DNA of 64,000 bases from Myxococcus qinghaiensis (GCF_024198215.1 NZ_JAKCFA010000006.1:1-64000); one strand, 5' to 3'; numbered from the stretch's first letter, positions 25,689-35,057 are shown. The notes: generated from the letters alone by a model not told the origin. Numbers and translations are program-made.

Positions 25689-26792
25689 ATGAAGCGTATG
25701 TCCCTGCCCCTCCGCCTGGCGCTCGCGCCGGCGCTCCTGTCCAGCGCGCTGTTCCTCGGTGCCTGCGGCGACGACGACAACAACCCCACCGAGGACGACT
25801 CCAAGGTCACCCAGGAGCTCGTCGTCACGTTCGCGGACAAGGTCGTGGTGCCGACCTATGCGCGGCTGGCCACGCGGCTGACCGAGTTGGACGCGGCCTG
25901 TGTCGCGCTGGCGACGGCGCCCACGGCGGAGAGGCTGACGGCGGCCAAGGCGGCGTGGCGGGCGTCACGCATTCCCTGGGAGCAGAGCGAGGGCTTCCTG
26001 TTCGGTCCCGTGGACAGCTTCGGCTATGACCCGGCGCTGGACAGCTGGCCGGTGAGCCACACCGAGCTGGAGGCGGTGCTGGCCAACAACGATGCCCTCA
26101 CGCAGCAGTACGTGAGCAACCTCAAGAACGAGCAGAAGGGCTTCCACACGCTGGAGTACATCCTCTTCGGCAACAATGGTGGCACCAAGACGGTGGCCCA
26201 GCTCACGGCTCGTGAGCTCGAGTACATGAGGGCGCTGTCCGCGGAGCTCAAGTCCGTGGGCCAGGCGCTGCACGGCTCATGGGCCGAGTCGCTGGGCGGC
26301 AACCCGCCGTTCCGCAACACGCTGGCGACCGCGGGCCAGTCGGGCAACACCGCGTACCCGTCCGTGCAGGCCGCCGCGCAGGAGATGGTGGGCGGCATCA
26401 CCACCATCCTGGACGAGGTCGCCAACGGGAAGATCGCCGACCCGTTCACCGCCGAGGACCCGGACCTGGTGGAGAGCCAGTTCGCATACAACTCGCTGGA
26501 GGACTTCACCAACAACATCCGCAGCGTGGAGAACGCGTACCTGGGCCACCTGCAGGGTGAGCCGAAGACGGGCTCGTCGCTGCGCGACGTGGTGGGCGTG
26601 GACAGCGCGCTCGACGTGAAGATCCGCCAGCAGATCGCCGCGTCCATCACCGCCCTGGCCGCCATCGCCGAGCCGTTCCGCGAGTCCATCACCAACGACG
26701 CGGAGAAGCCCAAGATCGTCGCGGCGCAGGAGGCCATCCGCACCCTGCACGACACCTTCCAGGGCGAGGTGCTGCCCCTCGTGACGAAGTAA
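25689..26792 (+). CDS. Imelysin-family lipoprotein
   Basis: A 367-residue predicted lipoprotein with the lipobox LFLGACGDD near residue 26. The mature part is an all-helical imelysin domain. It contains the HxxE element in GFHTLEYILFG near residue 155, which in insulin-cleaving membrane protease/EfeO-type proteins is proposed to bind metal. Other family-like stretches are WRASRIPWEQSEGFLFGPVD and NNIRSVENAYLG. Imelysins are periplasmic or surface proteins of iron uptake; protease activity is doubtful. The start is ATG 25689 with GAAAGGTCA upstream. It sits between the porin and the di-haem lipoprotein. Confidence 0.88.
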   Translation: MKRMSLPLRLALAPALLSSALFLGACGDDDNNPTEDDSKVTQELVVTFADKVVVPTYARLATRLTELDAACVALATAPTAERLTAAKAAWRASRIPWEQSEGFLFGPVDSFGYDPALDSWPVSHTELEAVLANNDALTQQYVSNLKNEQKGFHTLEYILFGNNGGTKTVAQLTARELEYMRALSAELKSVGQALHGSWAESLGGNPPFRNTLATAGQSGNTAYPSVQAAAQEMVGGITTILDEVANGKIADPFTAEDPDLVESQFAYNSLEDFTNNIRSVENAYLGHLQGEPKTGSSLRDVVGVDSALDVKIRQQIAASITALAAIAEPFRESITNDAEKPKIVAAQEAIRTLHDTFQGEVLPLVTK

Positions 26793-26820
26793 CGTAGGGT
26801 AGCGAGTGAAGGTGAGCGCC

Positions 26821-28158
26821 ATGCGACGTGCCGTGATGATGGGGGCCTTGCTGTTGTGGACCGCCGGATGCGGAGAGGAGGCCCCCCAGGTGCCCTTCGC
26901 TCCGCCGAGGGCGGGCGGGGCCACCACCGTCGACAACCGCACGTCGCTGGCGTTCGCCCAGCCCGCGGCCAATCTGCGCCCTGAGAATGACAGGCTGCAC
27001 CGGGACGGCGACGCGGCCTTCGAGGCCATCTTCGTCCCGGCGCCTTCTCGTCTGAATCCTGGGCTCGGGCCGACGTACAACAACGTCTCGTGCAACGGCT
27101 GTCATCTGCGCAACGGGCGCGGCATGCCGGTGATGGGGCCGACCTCTCAGCGCACCCAGCTCCTCGTGCGAGTGAGTCTCCCAGAGGGCGTGCCCGAGCA
27201 CCCGCACGGCGCGGTGCCTGTCCCGGGGCTGGGGCTGCAGGTGAGAGACCAGGCCGTCTACGGCACCACGCCGCCGGCCTCGCTCACGCTCTCGTGGGTG
27301 GAGAGCACCGGGCAGTACGCGGATGGCGCGCCGTACTCGCTGCGCTCGCCGCGAGTGATTATCGCCCCGTCGGATGGCTCCGCGTTGCCGGAGAACATGC
27401 TGATGTCGCTGCGGCTTCCGCCTCCCGTGTTCGGACTGGGGCTGCTGGAGGCCGTGCCGCTCGACACGCTGCGCTCGCTGGAGGACCCGGACGACCGGAA
27501 CGGTGACGGCATCTCCGGGCGGATGAACGAGGTCTGGGACGCTGCGCTGCACACGCTCGTTCCCGGGCGCTTCGGGTGGAAGGCGAACAGCCCCCACCTG
27601 CTGCAGCAGTCCGCCGAGGCGTACTTCAATGACATGGGCATCAGCAGCCCCCTCTTCCCGGAGCCCGACGGGACGCACGAGCTCACGCCTGAGTTGCTGG
27701 AGGCCGCCGTCTTCTACTCGCAGTCGCTCGGCGTTCCCGCGCGAGCGGCCCTGGAGGACCCTGTCGTCCAGCGCGGCGAGAAGCTGTTCCGCTCGCTGGG
27801 CTGTGAGTCCTGCCACCGTGAGACGCTCGAAACAGGCGCCTCCGCCTACGAGGAGCTCGCGAGACAGGTCATCCATCCATACACGGACCTGCTGCTGCAT
27901 GACATGGGGCCGGAGCTCGCGGATGGAAGGCCGGATGGCGCGGCCACCGGCACCGAGTGGCGCACGCCCGCGCTGTGGGGCCTGGGGCTGACGCACACGG
28001 TGCTGCCCTACTCCGGGTTCCTGCATGACGGCCGCGCCCGGACGCTGGAAGAAGCAGTGCTGTGGCACGGGGGCGAGGCTCTCGCCGCGCGCGATGGCTT
28101 CCGCGCGCTGTCCAGCGAGGACCGCGCCGCGCTGATGAAGTTCCTCGGCTCGCTCTGA
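26821..28158 (+). CDS. DUF1111-type di-haem lipoprotein
   Basis: A 445-residue lipoprotein with a lipobox in LLLWTAGCGEE near residue 19. Two c-type haem motifs are present: CNGCH near residue 92 in NNVSCNGCHLRNG, and CESCH near 328 in GCESCHRET. The arrangement and the FLHDGRARTLEEAVLWHGGEA segment near the C-terminus match DUF1111 thiol-oxidoreductase-like proteins, which are relatives of di-haem peroxidases often paired with imelysins. It probably oxidises or reduces metal or a peroxide at the cell surface. Start ATG 26821 has AAGGTGA upstream; an in-frame GTG at 26806 lacks a site. Confidence 0.87.
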   Translation: MRRAVMMGALLLWTAGCGEEAPQVPFAPPRAGGATTVDNRTSLAFAQPAANLRPENDRLHRDGDAAFEAIFVPAPSRLNPGLGPTYNNVSCNGCHLRNGRGMPVMGPTSQRTQLLVRVSLPEGVPEHPHGAVPVPGLGLQVRDQAVYGTTPPASLTLSWVESTGQYADGAPYSLRSPRVIIAPSDGSALPENMLMSLRLPPPVFGLGLLEAVPLDTLRSLEDPDDRNGDGISGRMNEVWDAALHTLVPGRFGWKANSPHLLQQSAEAYFNDMGISSPLFPEPDGTHELTPELLEAAVFYSQSLGVPARAALEDPVVQRGEKLFRSLGCESCHRETLETGASAYEELARQVIHPYTDLLLHDMGPELADGRPDGAATGTEWRTPALWGLGLTHTVLPYSGFLHDGRARTLEEAVLWHGGEALAARDGFRALSSEDRAALMKFLGSL

Positions 28159-28185
28159 CAGCGGGACGTCCGCCGCCACTCCGGC

Positions 28186-29079
28186 TCAGGGTGGCAAGGG
28201 GCGCTGCTTCAGTGACTCCATCAGGAAGTCGCGGAAGGCGGCCACCTTGCGCGGCATGTGTCGCTCGGCGGTGGAGACGAACCAGACGCTTCCCCCGGGC
28301 ATGCTCCACTTCGGCAGCACCGGGACGAGGCGTCCCTCGGTGACGTCCGGCTCCGCGAGCATCGTGGGCAGGAAGCCGATGCCCGCGCCCAGGCGCAGCG
28401 TCTCCCTCATGAAGAACATGTCATCGCACCGGATGGAGCCGTTCTGCGGGACGCGCATCGTCTCCCCGGGCCCCACCAGGGAGAAGGGCAGCGCGCTCCG
28501 GAAGGAGACCCAGCTGTGGCTGGCGAGGTCGCGCGGATGGCGAGGAGTTCCCCGGCGCGCCAGGTACGAGGGTGAGGCGTAGAGGCGCAGCGAGAAGAGC
28601 CCCAGTCGACGGGCGCGCAGGGACGAGTCCTTGAGCGTGTTGGAGGACAGCCTGAGCGCGGCGTCGAAGCCCTCGGCCACCAGGTCCACCACGCGGTTGT
28701 CCAGGTGCAGGTCCACCTTCACCGCTGGGTAGCGCGCCACGAAGCGGGTGATGATCTCCGCCAGCACGGTGGTGCCCCAATCCACCACCGCCGTCAGCCG
28801 AAGCTCGCCCGAGGGCTCCTCCTCCAACTCCGGCAGCTCCCCCACCGACTTGCTCAGCGAGGCGAGCATGGGAGACACGCGCTCATACAGCGCCTGCCCC
28901 GCGGTGCTGAGCGCCACCCGTCGTGTCGTGCGGTGGAGGAGCTGCACGCCCAGCGAGGACTCCAGGCTGGAGATGCCTCGACTCACCGAGGACTTCGGCA
29001 TGCCCAGCTTCTTGGCGGCGGTGGAGAAGCTGGCTCCTTCCGCGACGGCGACGAAGAGCGCGAGCTGATTGAGGTCCAT
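28186..29079 (-). CDS. LysR-family transcriptional regulator
   Basis: A 297-residue regulator. An N-terminal winged helix-turn-helix (MDLNQLALFVAVAEGASFST, then AKKLGMPKSSVSRGISSLE, about 1-60) is followed by a linker and a periplasmic-binding-like effector domain (about 90-290, with LRLTAVVDWG and GAGIGFLPTMLAE). It is divergent from an NmrA-like reductase with 111 bases between, the usual arrangement for a LysR protein and its target. I chose ATG 29079, with GGGAGG upstream that lies inside a small dyad. The much longer open frame upstream is antisense to the reductase. The effector is unknown. Confidence 0.92.
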   Translation of the reverse strand: MDLNQLALFVAVAEGASFSTAAKKLGMPKSSVSRGISSLESSLGVQLLHRTTRRVALSTAGQALYERVSPMLASLSKSVGELPELEEEPSGELRLTAVVDWGTTVLAEIITRFVARYPAVKVDLHLDNRVVDLVAEGFDAALRLSSNTLKDSSLRARRLGLFSLRLYASPSYLARRGTPRHPRDLASHSWVSFRSALPFSLVGPGETMRVPQNGSIRCDDMFFMRETLRLGAGIGFLPTMLAEPDVTEGRLVPVLPKWSMPGGSVWFVSTAERHMPRKVAAFRDFLMESLKQRPLPP

Positions 29080-29097
29080 TGTTCCTCCCGTGGAACA
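29080..29097. promoter_or_regulatory. Dyad over the LysR gene ribosome site
   Basis: TGTTCC (29080-29085) and GGAACA (29092-29097) flank TCCCGT, whose other strand supplies the GGGAGG ribosome site of the LysR gene. This could be an autoregulatory site or an mRNA hairpin; a LysR box (T-N11-A) is compatible but weak. Confidence 0.35.
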
Positions 29098-29190
29098 GTA
29101 TGCTCCAGAAGGAGACATTGTGCAGGACGCAGTCCGGGGATTAACCCATGGGCCGAAGCTGAGTTCACCTCGCTGCCCCGGAGAGTCCCC

Positions 29191-30081
29191 ATGTCCGCCA
29201 CCCTGCTCGTCACCGGCGCGTCCGGCCACCTTGGCCGTCGCGTCGTGGAGTTGCTCCTGGAATCCCACCAGGGCTCGCTCATCGTCACCACCCGGGAGCC
29301 CTCGAAGCTCGCGGACCTCGCGGCTCGGGGCGTCACGGTGCGCAAGGCGGACTTCGATGACGCGAAGTCGCTCGACGCAGCCTTCGCGGGCGCGGAGCGG
29401 CTGTTGCTCATCAGCACGGACTCGCTCGATGTGCCGGGTCGCCGCATCACCCAGCACCAGAACGCCGTGGACGCCGCTCGTCGCGCGGGTGTCCGGCACG
29501 TCGTCTACACGTCGCTGACGCGTCCCGAGCCGGGCTCTCCCGTCACCTTCGCGCAGGACCACTGGCAGACGGAGCAGGCGCTGGCGAAGAGCGGGCTGGG
29601 CTACACCGTGCTGCGCAACAACCTTTACGCGGACCTGCTGCTGCACAGCCTCCCTCAGGCCATCGCGACGGGGCAGTTGGTGGCGGCCACTGGCACGGGT
29701 TCGACGGCGTTCGTCACCCGCGAGGACTGCGCTCGCATCGCCGTCGCCGCGCTGACGTCCACCTTCGATGGCAAGCGCACGCTGGAAGTCACGGGGCCCT
29801 CGGCGGTGAGTCACGCGGAGCTGGCGCGACTGGCGGGCGAGCTGTCCGGTCGTCCCGTGCAGTTCGTTCCGGTGGACGTGGAGCGCCTCAAGGCGGGCAT
29901 GGTGTCCCACGGACTGCCGGCATTCGCGGCGGAGCTCTATGCCTCGTTCGACGTGGCGGTGGCCCAGGGACTCATGGGTGAGGCGACCGGAAGTGTCGCG
30001 GAGCTCACGGGCAAGGTCCCCACCAGCGTGGCGAGCTTCCTGACGAGCCACGTCGAGACGCTCAAGGCCGCGGCGCGCTGA
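29191..30081 (+). CDS. NmrA-like NAD(P)H-binding reductase (QorB/YtfG type)
   Basis: A 296-residue atypical short-chain dehydrogenase. The N-terminal nucleotide loop is LLVTGASGHLGRRVVELLL (about 5-23). VVYTSLTRPEPGSPVTFAQDHW near 108-127 and YTVLRNNLYADLLL near 144 match QorB/NmrA family quinone reductases or redox sensors. The C-terminal substrate part is VSHAELARLAGELSGRPV. Start ATG 29191 has GGAGAG upstream. It is divergent from the LysR gene, which probably controls it; the inducer may be a quinone or electrophile, as in related pairs, but that is inference. Confidence 0.88.
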   Translation: MSATLLVTGASGHLGRRVVELLLESHQGSLIVTTREPSKLADLAARGVTVRKADFDDAKSLDAAFAGAERLLLISTDSLDVPGRRITQHQNAVDAARRAGVRHVVYTSLTRPEPGSPVTFAQDHWQTEQALAKSGLGYTVLRNNLYADLLLHSLPQAIATGQLVAATGTGSTAFVTREDCARIAVAALTSTFDGKRTLEVTGPSAVSHAELARLAGELSGRPVQFVPVDVERLKAGMVSHGLPAFAAELYASFDVAVAQGLMGEATGSVAELTGKVPTSVASFLTSHVETLKAAAR

Positions 30082-30148
30082 AGCCCTGGGCACCAAGGGC
30101 GGGGGTGGGAAAATTGACGGGGTGCTACGGGCCTGTAGCGTCGAGGCC

Positions 30149-30511
30149 ATGCCCCCTCTCGCCCTCGCCGCCCCCGTGCTGTCGCGCCAGGCCGACCCGG
30201 TCCGAGTGGCCGCCGAACGACTGGCCCGCGCCCTCCCCGCCCGAACCGATGCGACGGTGCTCGTGGAGCTGCTCGAGGACGACTTGAGGGAAGGACTGGA
30301 TGCGCTCGGCGACGTGGAGGCCCACTTCTCGGACCTGCTTGGCACGCTGCGCACGGGGCCGCTGACGCCGGTGAACCTGGTGAACGCGGGGGATGACCCG
30401 CGAATCATCGAGCGGCTCGACTATCTGCAGCACCTGGTGCTCCAGCTCCGCAAGCGCCTGGCCCAGGCAGCCGCGATGGCGCGGCAGACGCCCCCTTCGC
30501 GCGCTCGCTGA
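30149..30511 (+). CDS. Hypothetical helical protein, 120 residues
   Basis: A small soluble protein with no recognised domain. It is predicted almost all helical: residues 20-75 (PVRVAAERLARALPARTDA, VLVELLEDDLREGLDALGDV) and a C-terminal helix LDYLQHLVLQLRKRLAQAAA. There is no signal peptide. Start ATG 30149 has GAGG upstream; an in-frame upstream extension reads poorly. Downstream lies the 97-bp tandem repeat. Codon use is ordinary. Confidence 0.65.
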   Translation: MPPLALAAPVLSRQADPVRVAAERLARALPARTDATVLVELLEDDLREGLDALGDVEAHFSDLLGTLRTGPLTPVNLVNAGDDPRIIERLDYLQHLVLQLRKRLAQAAAMARQTPPSRAR

Positions 30512-30875
30512 GCGCCGCCCGCTCTCCAGGCCTCGACACTGTCGACCAGGTGACATGACCGGCGCCCGCTCACGCGCGGCGTCAGAACCGCTCCACACGC
30601 GAACCTTCTACAGGAGGCGCGAGACGCATTCAGCGGACGCCTCGGACTGTCGCCCTTCATGAAGGAGTTTCGCGGCCCTCGGTTCAAGGGAGCTGCCGCT
30701 TCCGCTGGCACATTCGCGAGACGCATTCAGCGGACGCCTCGGACTGTCGCCCTTCGTGAGGGAGTCTCGCGGCCCTCGGCTCAAGGGCACTGCCGCATCC
30801 ACCGGCACATTCTCTCCCGAGGCCAGTGCGCGGCTCGGGCGGCCCTGGCCTCGGAAGCATCGCCCTTCGCGCCCC
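30512..30875. other. Intergenic region containing a tandem duplication
   Basis: About 360 bases between two convergent genes (plus-strand small helical protein and minus-strand Pro/Ala-tailed protein) with no convincing gene. Its main content is the 97-bp tandem repeat listed separately. The flanks are ordinary GC-rich sequence. Confidence 0.5.
30618..30811. repeat. 97-bp imperfect tandem duplication
   Basis: Two adjacent copies start CGCGAGACGCATTCAGC at 30618 and 30715 (unit length 97). They differ by about a dozen substitutions with no length change. Copy 1 contains the perfect palindrome CCTTCATGAAGG. A second small stem near each end, TGCCG with TGGCA or CGGCA, is kept in both copies. 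Confidence 0.9.
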
Positions 30876-32381
30876 TCAGTTCGCGGGCGTCCCCGCCGGT
30901 GCTGCTGGTCCCGCCGCGGGTGCCACGGTGGAGCCCACGCCCGTCGCGGGCGCCGCATTGCCCGGCAACGGCGTGGCGGGCAGCCCGATGGCCGGCGCCG
31001 CGTTCAGTGGCGTGGGAGAACCCAGCAGCGGCGGCGCGGACGCGGAGTTGAGCGGCGCGGGAGCCCCCAGCAGCGCGGCGGGAGGTGTCGCGGGGTCGGC
31101 GTTGAGCGGCGGCGCGGTGCCGATGATGCCCGGGCTCACCTGCGCCGTCCCGGAGAACGCATCGAAGCTGGGCGCCGCCGTCAGCGCCGGCACGGAGAAC
31201 GAGCCCGTCGTCGACAGGTTCGCCGGAGTCCCGAAGACGCTCGTCGTCGTGTTCACGCTCGGGGCCGCCGCTCCCGGCGCCACCGTCGTGAACCCCGGGC
31301 TCAGCGCGGGCGTCCCAGGCACCACTGTCGAAGTGTTCACCGGTGGATTCGGCGTGCTCGAAATCGGGGAGACACCGCTCGTCACCTCGGGCTCTCGCGG
31401 CGCCACGAGGACATTCGCGCCAGTGCCCAACGCGGCCCCGCCCTCCGTCACCACCTGGCCATCACTCCCGCCCACGCGCACCCGGGTGGTGCCGTCGGGA
31501 ATGACCAGCGACGCGTCCTGCCCGGCCGTGGCCGTCGTCGACAGGCCGCTGCCTCCCGTCGCCTGCTGCGGCACCGGCGCGGGTGGAAGCAGGGGCGGCA
31601 CGCCGGGATAGACACTCGCCGGCACCGGCGTCAGCACATACGGATCACCCGTCACGTTGCCCGTGTTCTCCACCACCTCCACCGAGCGCACGGACACCCC
31701 ATCCACGTTGATGGCCACGTCCTCGAAGATGAACTGGAGGAACCCTCGCGGCTCGGCCTCCGGCGGCAGGTTCCACACGAGCACCACCAGCTCCGTGTCC
31801 CCCACACGCGCCTGGCGCAGCATCCGGTGCGTGTCGTCGTCGGCGAACGCCCCCGCGTCCAGCGCCCCGACATGCACGAAGGCCGTGTCCGTCAGCAGCC
31901 GCCCGTTGCGCCACACGCTGCCCACGCCCCAGACCGCCACCGCGGCATGGGTCCGGGTCATCGCGGACCACCCCAGCCCGCTGTTGCCGTAGAGGGGGAC
32001 GTTCAGCAGCACGCCGCCGCCCACCGTATGCGGCGGCGGCTGAGGAAGCGGCCGGGAGGGCGCCTGTCCAAGGGCCTGGGAGGGCGGGAAACCGGCCTGG
32101 GACAGCTCCACCCGGTAGTCGGTGGCCCCCAGTTGGAACAACGCGGAGAAGGCCGCCTTGTCGCCGTACGTGGCTCCCGGCAGATCCACCCGGTCTTCGA
32201 CAGTGAGGTTCGCGCTCCCTCGGCCGGATTCGGCCAGGTCCGTGAAGGGAAGCGGCCCCTGGATGAAGAAAGCGTCCGGCTGCTCGGTCCTCGCGCTGGC
32301 CTGGCGGCCCTCGAACGTGAACCCGCCTGGCCCCGCGGCCAGCAACCCGGACAACAGAAACGTGGTGAGAGGTCCCGCCAT
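30876..32381 (-). CDS. Exported protein with long Pro/Ala/Asn C-terminal tail
   Basis: A 501-residue protein with a signal peptide (about 1-20, LTTFLLSGLLAAGPGG). The folded part (about 21-245) is beta-rich, with DRVDLPGATYGDKAAFSALF and LVWNLPPEAEPRGFLQFIFE. The rest (about 250-501) is low complexity, with several PLN repeats (PPLN, APLN, TPLN, each followed by Ala/Ser-rich stretches). The tail may be a surface stalk or wall-spanning linker; there is no MYXO-CTERM or lipobox. Start ATG 32381 has AAGGAGG at good spacing. No domain recognised. Confidence 0.75.
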   Translation of the reverse strand: MAGPLTTFLLSGLLAAGPGGFTFEGRQASARTEQPDAFFIQGPLPFTDLAESGRGSANLTVEDRVDLPGATYGDKAAFSALFQLGATDYRVELSQAGFPPSQALGQAPSRPLPQPPPHTVGGGVLLNVPLYGNSGLGWSAMTRTHAAVAVWGVGSVWRNGRLLTDTAFVHVGALDAGAFADDDTHRMLRQARVGDTELVVLVWNLPPEAEPRGFLQFIFEDVAINVDGVSVRSVEVVENTGNVTGDPYVLTPVPASVYPGVPPLLPPAPVPQQATGGSGLSTTATAGQDASLVIPDGTTRVRVGGSDGQVVTEGGAALGTGANVLVAPREPEVTSGVSPISSTPNPPVNTSTVVPGTPALSPGFTTVAPGAAAPSVNTTTSVFGTPANLSTTGSFSVPALTAAPSFDAFSGTAQVSPGIIGTAPPLNADPATPPAALLGAPAPLNSASAPPLLGSPTPLNAAPAIGLPATPLPGNAAPATGVGSTVAPAAGPAAPAGTPAN

Positions 32382-32451
32382 CGACGCTGCCTCCTTGTGG
32401 AACAAGGTAGGCAGCGGAGCGGGGAACGGCAGTCCCCTCTCCCCAAGAAGA

Positions 32452-32970
32452 CTAGATGAGGCCTCGAGCCCGGCGGATCTGCTCCACCGTCTTGTTGTAC
32501 TCGATGTCGAAGGCGCTGGTGCCCTCCTGCAGGTGCTTCAGGCGGGAGCGGGCCTCCTTGTCGATCTCATCGTCCACGTCCAGGTGCCGCTTCATCACCG
32601 CGAAGACCTTCTTGCGGATTCCCTCGTCCCCGGCGAAGACCTCCTCGACGTTCCGGCTGATGAGGAGGAACTCGATCATCTGGTTGATGACGAACTCGAT
32701 GCCCTCGTCCCCCATCTTGAAGCCGCGGACATCCGCCATCTCGCGCTTCACCTGGTTGAACTTGGAGTAGTCATATCCGCGACGCTCCAGGGCCTCTCGC
32801 GTCGCCTGGTTCACACGCTCTTCGTTCGCCAGGTACTCACGCATGATCGCCGACAGGTCCATCTCGGCGTCCGCCACGCGCATCGGCTCCACCTCGATGT
32901 CCCCTTCCTGCATGAGCTGCTGAATCGCCTCTCGCGAGATGATCGGGATCACCTTCGGATACAGCCTCAT
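32452..32970 (-). CDS. DUF507 family protein
   Basis: A 172-residue protein, MRLYPKVIPIISREAIQQLM onward, matching DUF507, a family of unknown function common in delta-proteobacteria and relatives. It is helical and charged, with two similar halves: about 1-85 and 90-172, the second with EFVINQMIEFLLISRNVEEVF and KRHLDVDDEIDKEARSRLKH. No signal peptide. The start is ATG 32970; a 13-codon extension lacks support. It lies downstream of uvrC with a 134-base gap and is probably its own unit. Confidence 0.88.
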   Translation of the reverse strand: MRLYPKVIPIISREAIQQLMQEGDIEVEPMRVADAEMDLSAIMREYLANEERVNQATREALERRGYDYSKFNQVKREMADVRGFKMGDEGIEFVINQMIEFLLISRNVEEVFAGDEGIRKKVFAVMKRHLDVDDEIDKEARSRLKHLQEGTSAFDIEYNKTVEQIRRARGLI

Positions 32971-33104
32971 GTCGGTCCCTCGCCCTCTTTGGACGGCTCG
33001 AATCGTCAACCGCTATAAATCAGCGCCGAGCCCAGTCGCAATTAAAAACCCCAGGAACGTCGCGGTTCCAGCGCACTTCCCCCGCAGTCCGAAGTGGAAA
33101 TTAA

Positions 33105-35045
33105 TCACGCGGCACCGGGTGGCGACCCTCCCTGCGATTTTTCGTTCGCCGGTTCGACGGCGTCGTCGAGGGATGCTTCCCGGACAGGGTCCTCGGCCTC
33201 TTCGTCAGGGTGTCCGTGAAGCCCCGCATGGACACGCTCAGCGACGGCCGGGCCCACCACTTCCGCCAGCTCCTCGATGCTCGCCTCGCCCACGCGCTTG
33301 AGTGAACCGAAGTGCCGCAAGAGCGTCTTGCGCCGCACCTCCCCTACCCCCGGAATGTCCTCCAGGGCCGAGCGCACCCGACTCTTGCGCATCACCTGCT
33401 TCTGGAAGGTGATGGCGAAGCGGTGCGCCTCGTCCCTCATGCGCGTCAGCATGAACATCTCCGCCGAGTTCTGAGCCAGGACGATGGGGTCCTTTCGCCC
33501 CACGACGAACACCCGTTCGGGGCTGCGAGCGCTCTCCGCATCCCGGTCGAAGACCTCCAAGTCCCTGCTCTTTGCCAGGCCCACCACGTCGACGGAGTCC
33601 ACCCCCAGGTCCTTCATGGCGGCGTGAGCGCTGGCGAGCTGCCCCTTGCCGCCGTCGATGACGAGCAGGTCCGGCAGGTCTCCGTCCTCCTGCCCTCGTT
33701 TGAGGCGCCGCGTCACGACCTCGTACATGCTGGCGAAGTCGTCCTGCTTCTCCAGCGTCTTGATTTTGTACTTCCGGTACCGGGACTTGTCCGCTTCGCC
33801 GTCGGTGACGGCCACCTGCGAGGCGACGATGGCCGAGCTCTGGAAGTGCGAGATGTCGAAGCACTCCATGCGGCGCGGAAAGTTCTTGAGGTTCAGCCGC
33901 TGTTGGAGGCGCGAGAGCACCTGGTCCGTCTCGTCCTTGGTGCGGCGGCGCTCCAGGAAGGCCTGCTCGGCGTTCTTCACCGCCATCTGCACCAGTTCGT
34001 GCTTCTCCCCTCGCTTGGGGACCAGCACGCGCACGCGCTCGCCCTTCCGCTCGGAGAGCAGGCCTTCCAGCCCCTCGGTGCCGTCTTCGGGGTCCAGCGG
34101 CAGCAGCACCTCCTCCGGCACGAAGCTGCCCTGGTCGTAGTAGAGGTTCACGAACGAGGCGAGCAGCTCCTCGTTGGGGAACTCCTGGTTGCCGAAGGGG
34201 AAGGCCTGGCCGCCGTTGAGCCGGCCCTGCCGCACCCAGAGGACGTAGAACATGATGCGGTCGCCTTCGCGGAACAGCGCGAAGACGTCCTGGTCCTTGA
34301 AGTCCGTGGTGGCGATCTTCTGGCGCTCCAGGCTGCGCTCAATCGCCAGGAGCTGGTCCCTGACCCGCGCTGCCTCCTCGAACTTCAGCTCCTGGGCGGC
34401 GCGCTTCATGCGCAGGCGCAGGCCCTCCACCAGCTCGCTGGCCTTGCCCTCCAGGAACATCACCACCTCGTCCACGCTGCGGTGGTAGTCGTCCTCGGGC
34501 ACCGGGTGGACGCAGGGCGCCGGGCAGCGGCCAATCTGGAACAGCAGACAGGGCCGCTTGCGGTTGGCCAGCACGTGGTCCGTGCAGGTGCGCAGGCGGA
34601 AGTAGCGGTTGATGATGCGCAGCGTCTCGCGGATGGCGCCCGCGCTGGAGTACGGGCCGAAGTAGCGCGCGCCGTCGCGCTCGTACTTGCGGACGACTTC
34701 CAGGCGCGGATAGGCGTGGGTGCGGTCCAGGCGCAGGGAGATGAACTGCTTGTCGTCCTTGAGCAGGACGTTGAAGCGCGGGCGGTGCTTCTTGATGAGC
34801 TCGTTCTCGAGGAGCAGCGCCTCCTTCTCGTTGTGGACGAGCACCGTCTCGAGGTCGCCGAGCAGCTCATCCAGCAGCGACACGAAGACGCGCGTGTCCC
34901 CGGTGCGCGTGAAGTACGAGCGCACGCGGCTGCGCAGGTTGATGGCCTTGCCCACGTAGATGATCTGCCCCCGGCGGTCCTTCATCAGGTACACGCCGGG
35001 CTCGGTGGGAAGGGCGTCGAGCTTCTCCTGGAGCTTCACGTCCAT
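33105..35045 (-). CDS. uvrC: UvrABC excision nuclease subunit C
   Basis: A 646-residue nuclease that makes both incisions around bulky DNA damage. It has an N-terminal GIY-YIG domain ([18 protein letters not shown] near 18-35), a UVR motif for UvrB contact ([20 protein letters not shown] near 220), an RNase-H-like 5' nuclease domain ([20 protein letters not shown] near 395), and a helix-hairpin-helix region ([20 protein letters not shown] near 565). The tail is slightly longer than usual and acidic. The start is 12 bases after the uvrB stop, with TAGGAGG upstream: one operon. Confidence 0.97.
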   Translation of the reverse strand: MDVKLQEKLDALPTEPGVYLMKDRRGQIIYVGKAINLRSRVRSYFTRTGDTRVFVSLLDELLGDLETVLVHNEKEALLLENELIKKHRPRFNVLLKDDKQFISLRLDRTHAYPRLEVVRKYERDGARYFGPYSSAGAIRETLRIINRYFRLRTCTDHVLANRKRPCLLFQIGRCPAPCVHPVPEDDYHRSVDEVVMFLEGKASELVEGLRLRMKRAAQELKFEEAARVRDQLLAIERSLERQKIATTDFKDQDVFALFREGDRIMFYVLWVRQGRLNGGQAFPFGNQEFPNEELLASFVNLYYDQGSFVPEEVLLPLDPEDGTEGLEGLLSERKGERVRVLVPKRGEKHELVQMAVKNAEQAFLERRRTKDETDQVLSRLQQRLNLKNFPRRMECFDISHFQSSAIVASQVAVTDGEADKSRYRKYKIKTLEKQDDFASMYEVVTRRLKRGQEDGDLPDLLVIDGGKGQLASAHAAMKDLGVDSVDVVGLAKSRDLEVFDRDAESARSPERVFVVGRKDPIVLAQNSAEMFMLTRMRDEAHRFAITFQKQVMRKSRVRSALEDIPGVGEVRRKTLLRHFGSLKRVGEASIEELAEVVGPAVAERVHAGLHGHPDEEAEDPVREASLDDAVEPANEKSQGGSPPGAA

Positions 35046-35057
35046 GGCAGACGCCTC

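Noticed and set aside
28186-30408. LysR gene extended to a 740-codon protein.
   Set aside because: The extension is antisense to the NmrA-like reductase; the LysR N-terminus and ribosome site fix the start at 29079.
30618-30811. Possible CRISPR-like or phage repeat.
   Set aside because: Only two directly adjacent long units, no spacers and no cas genes.
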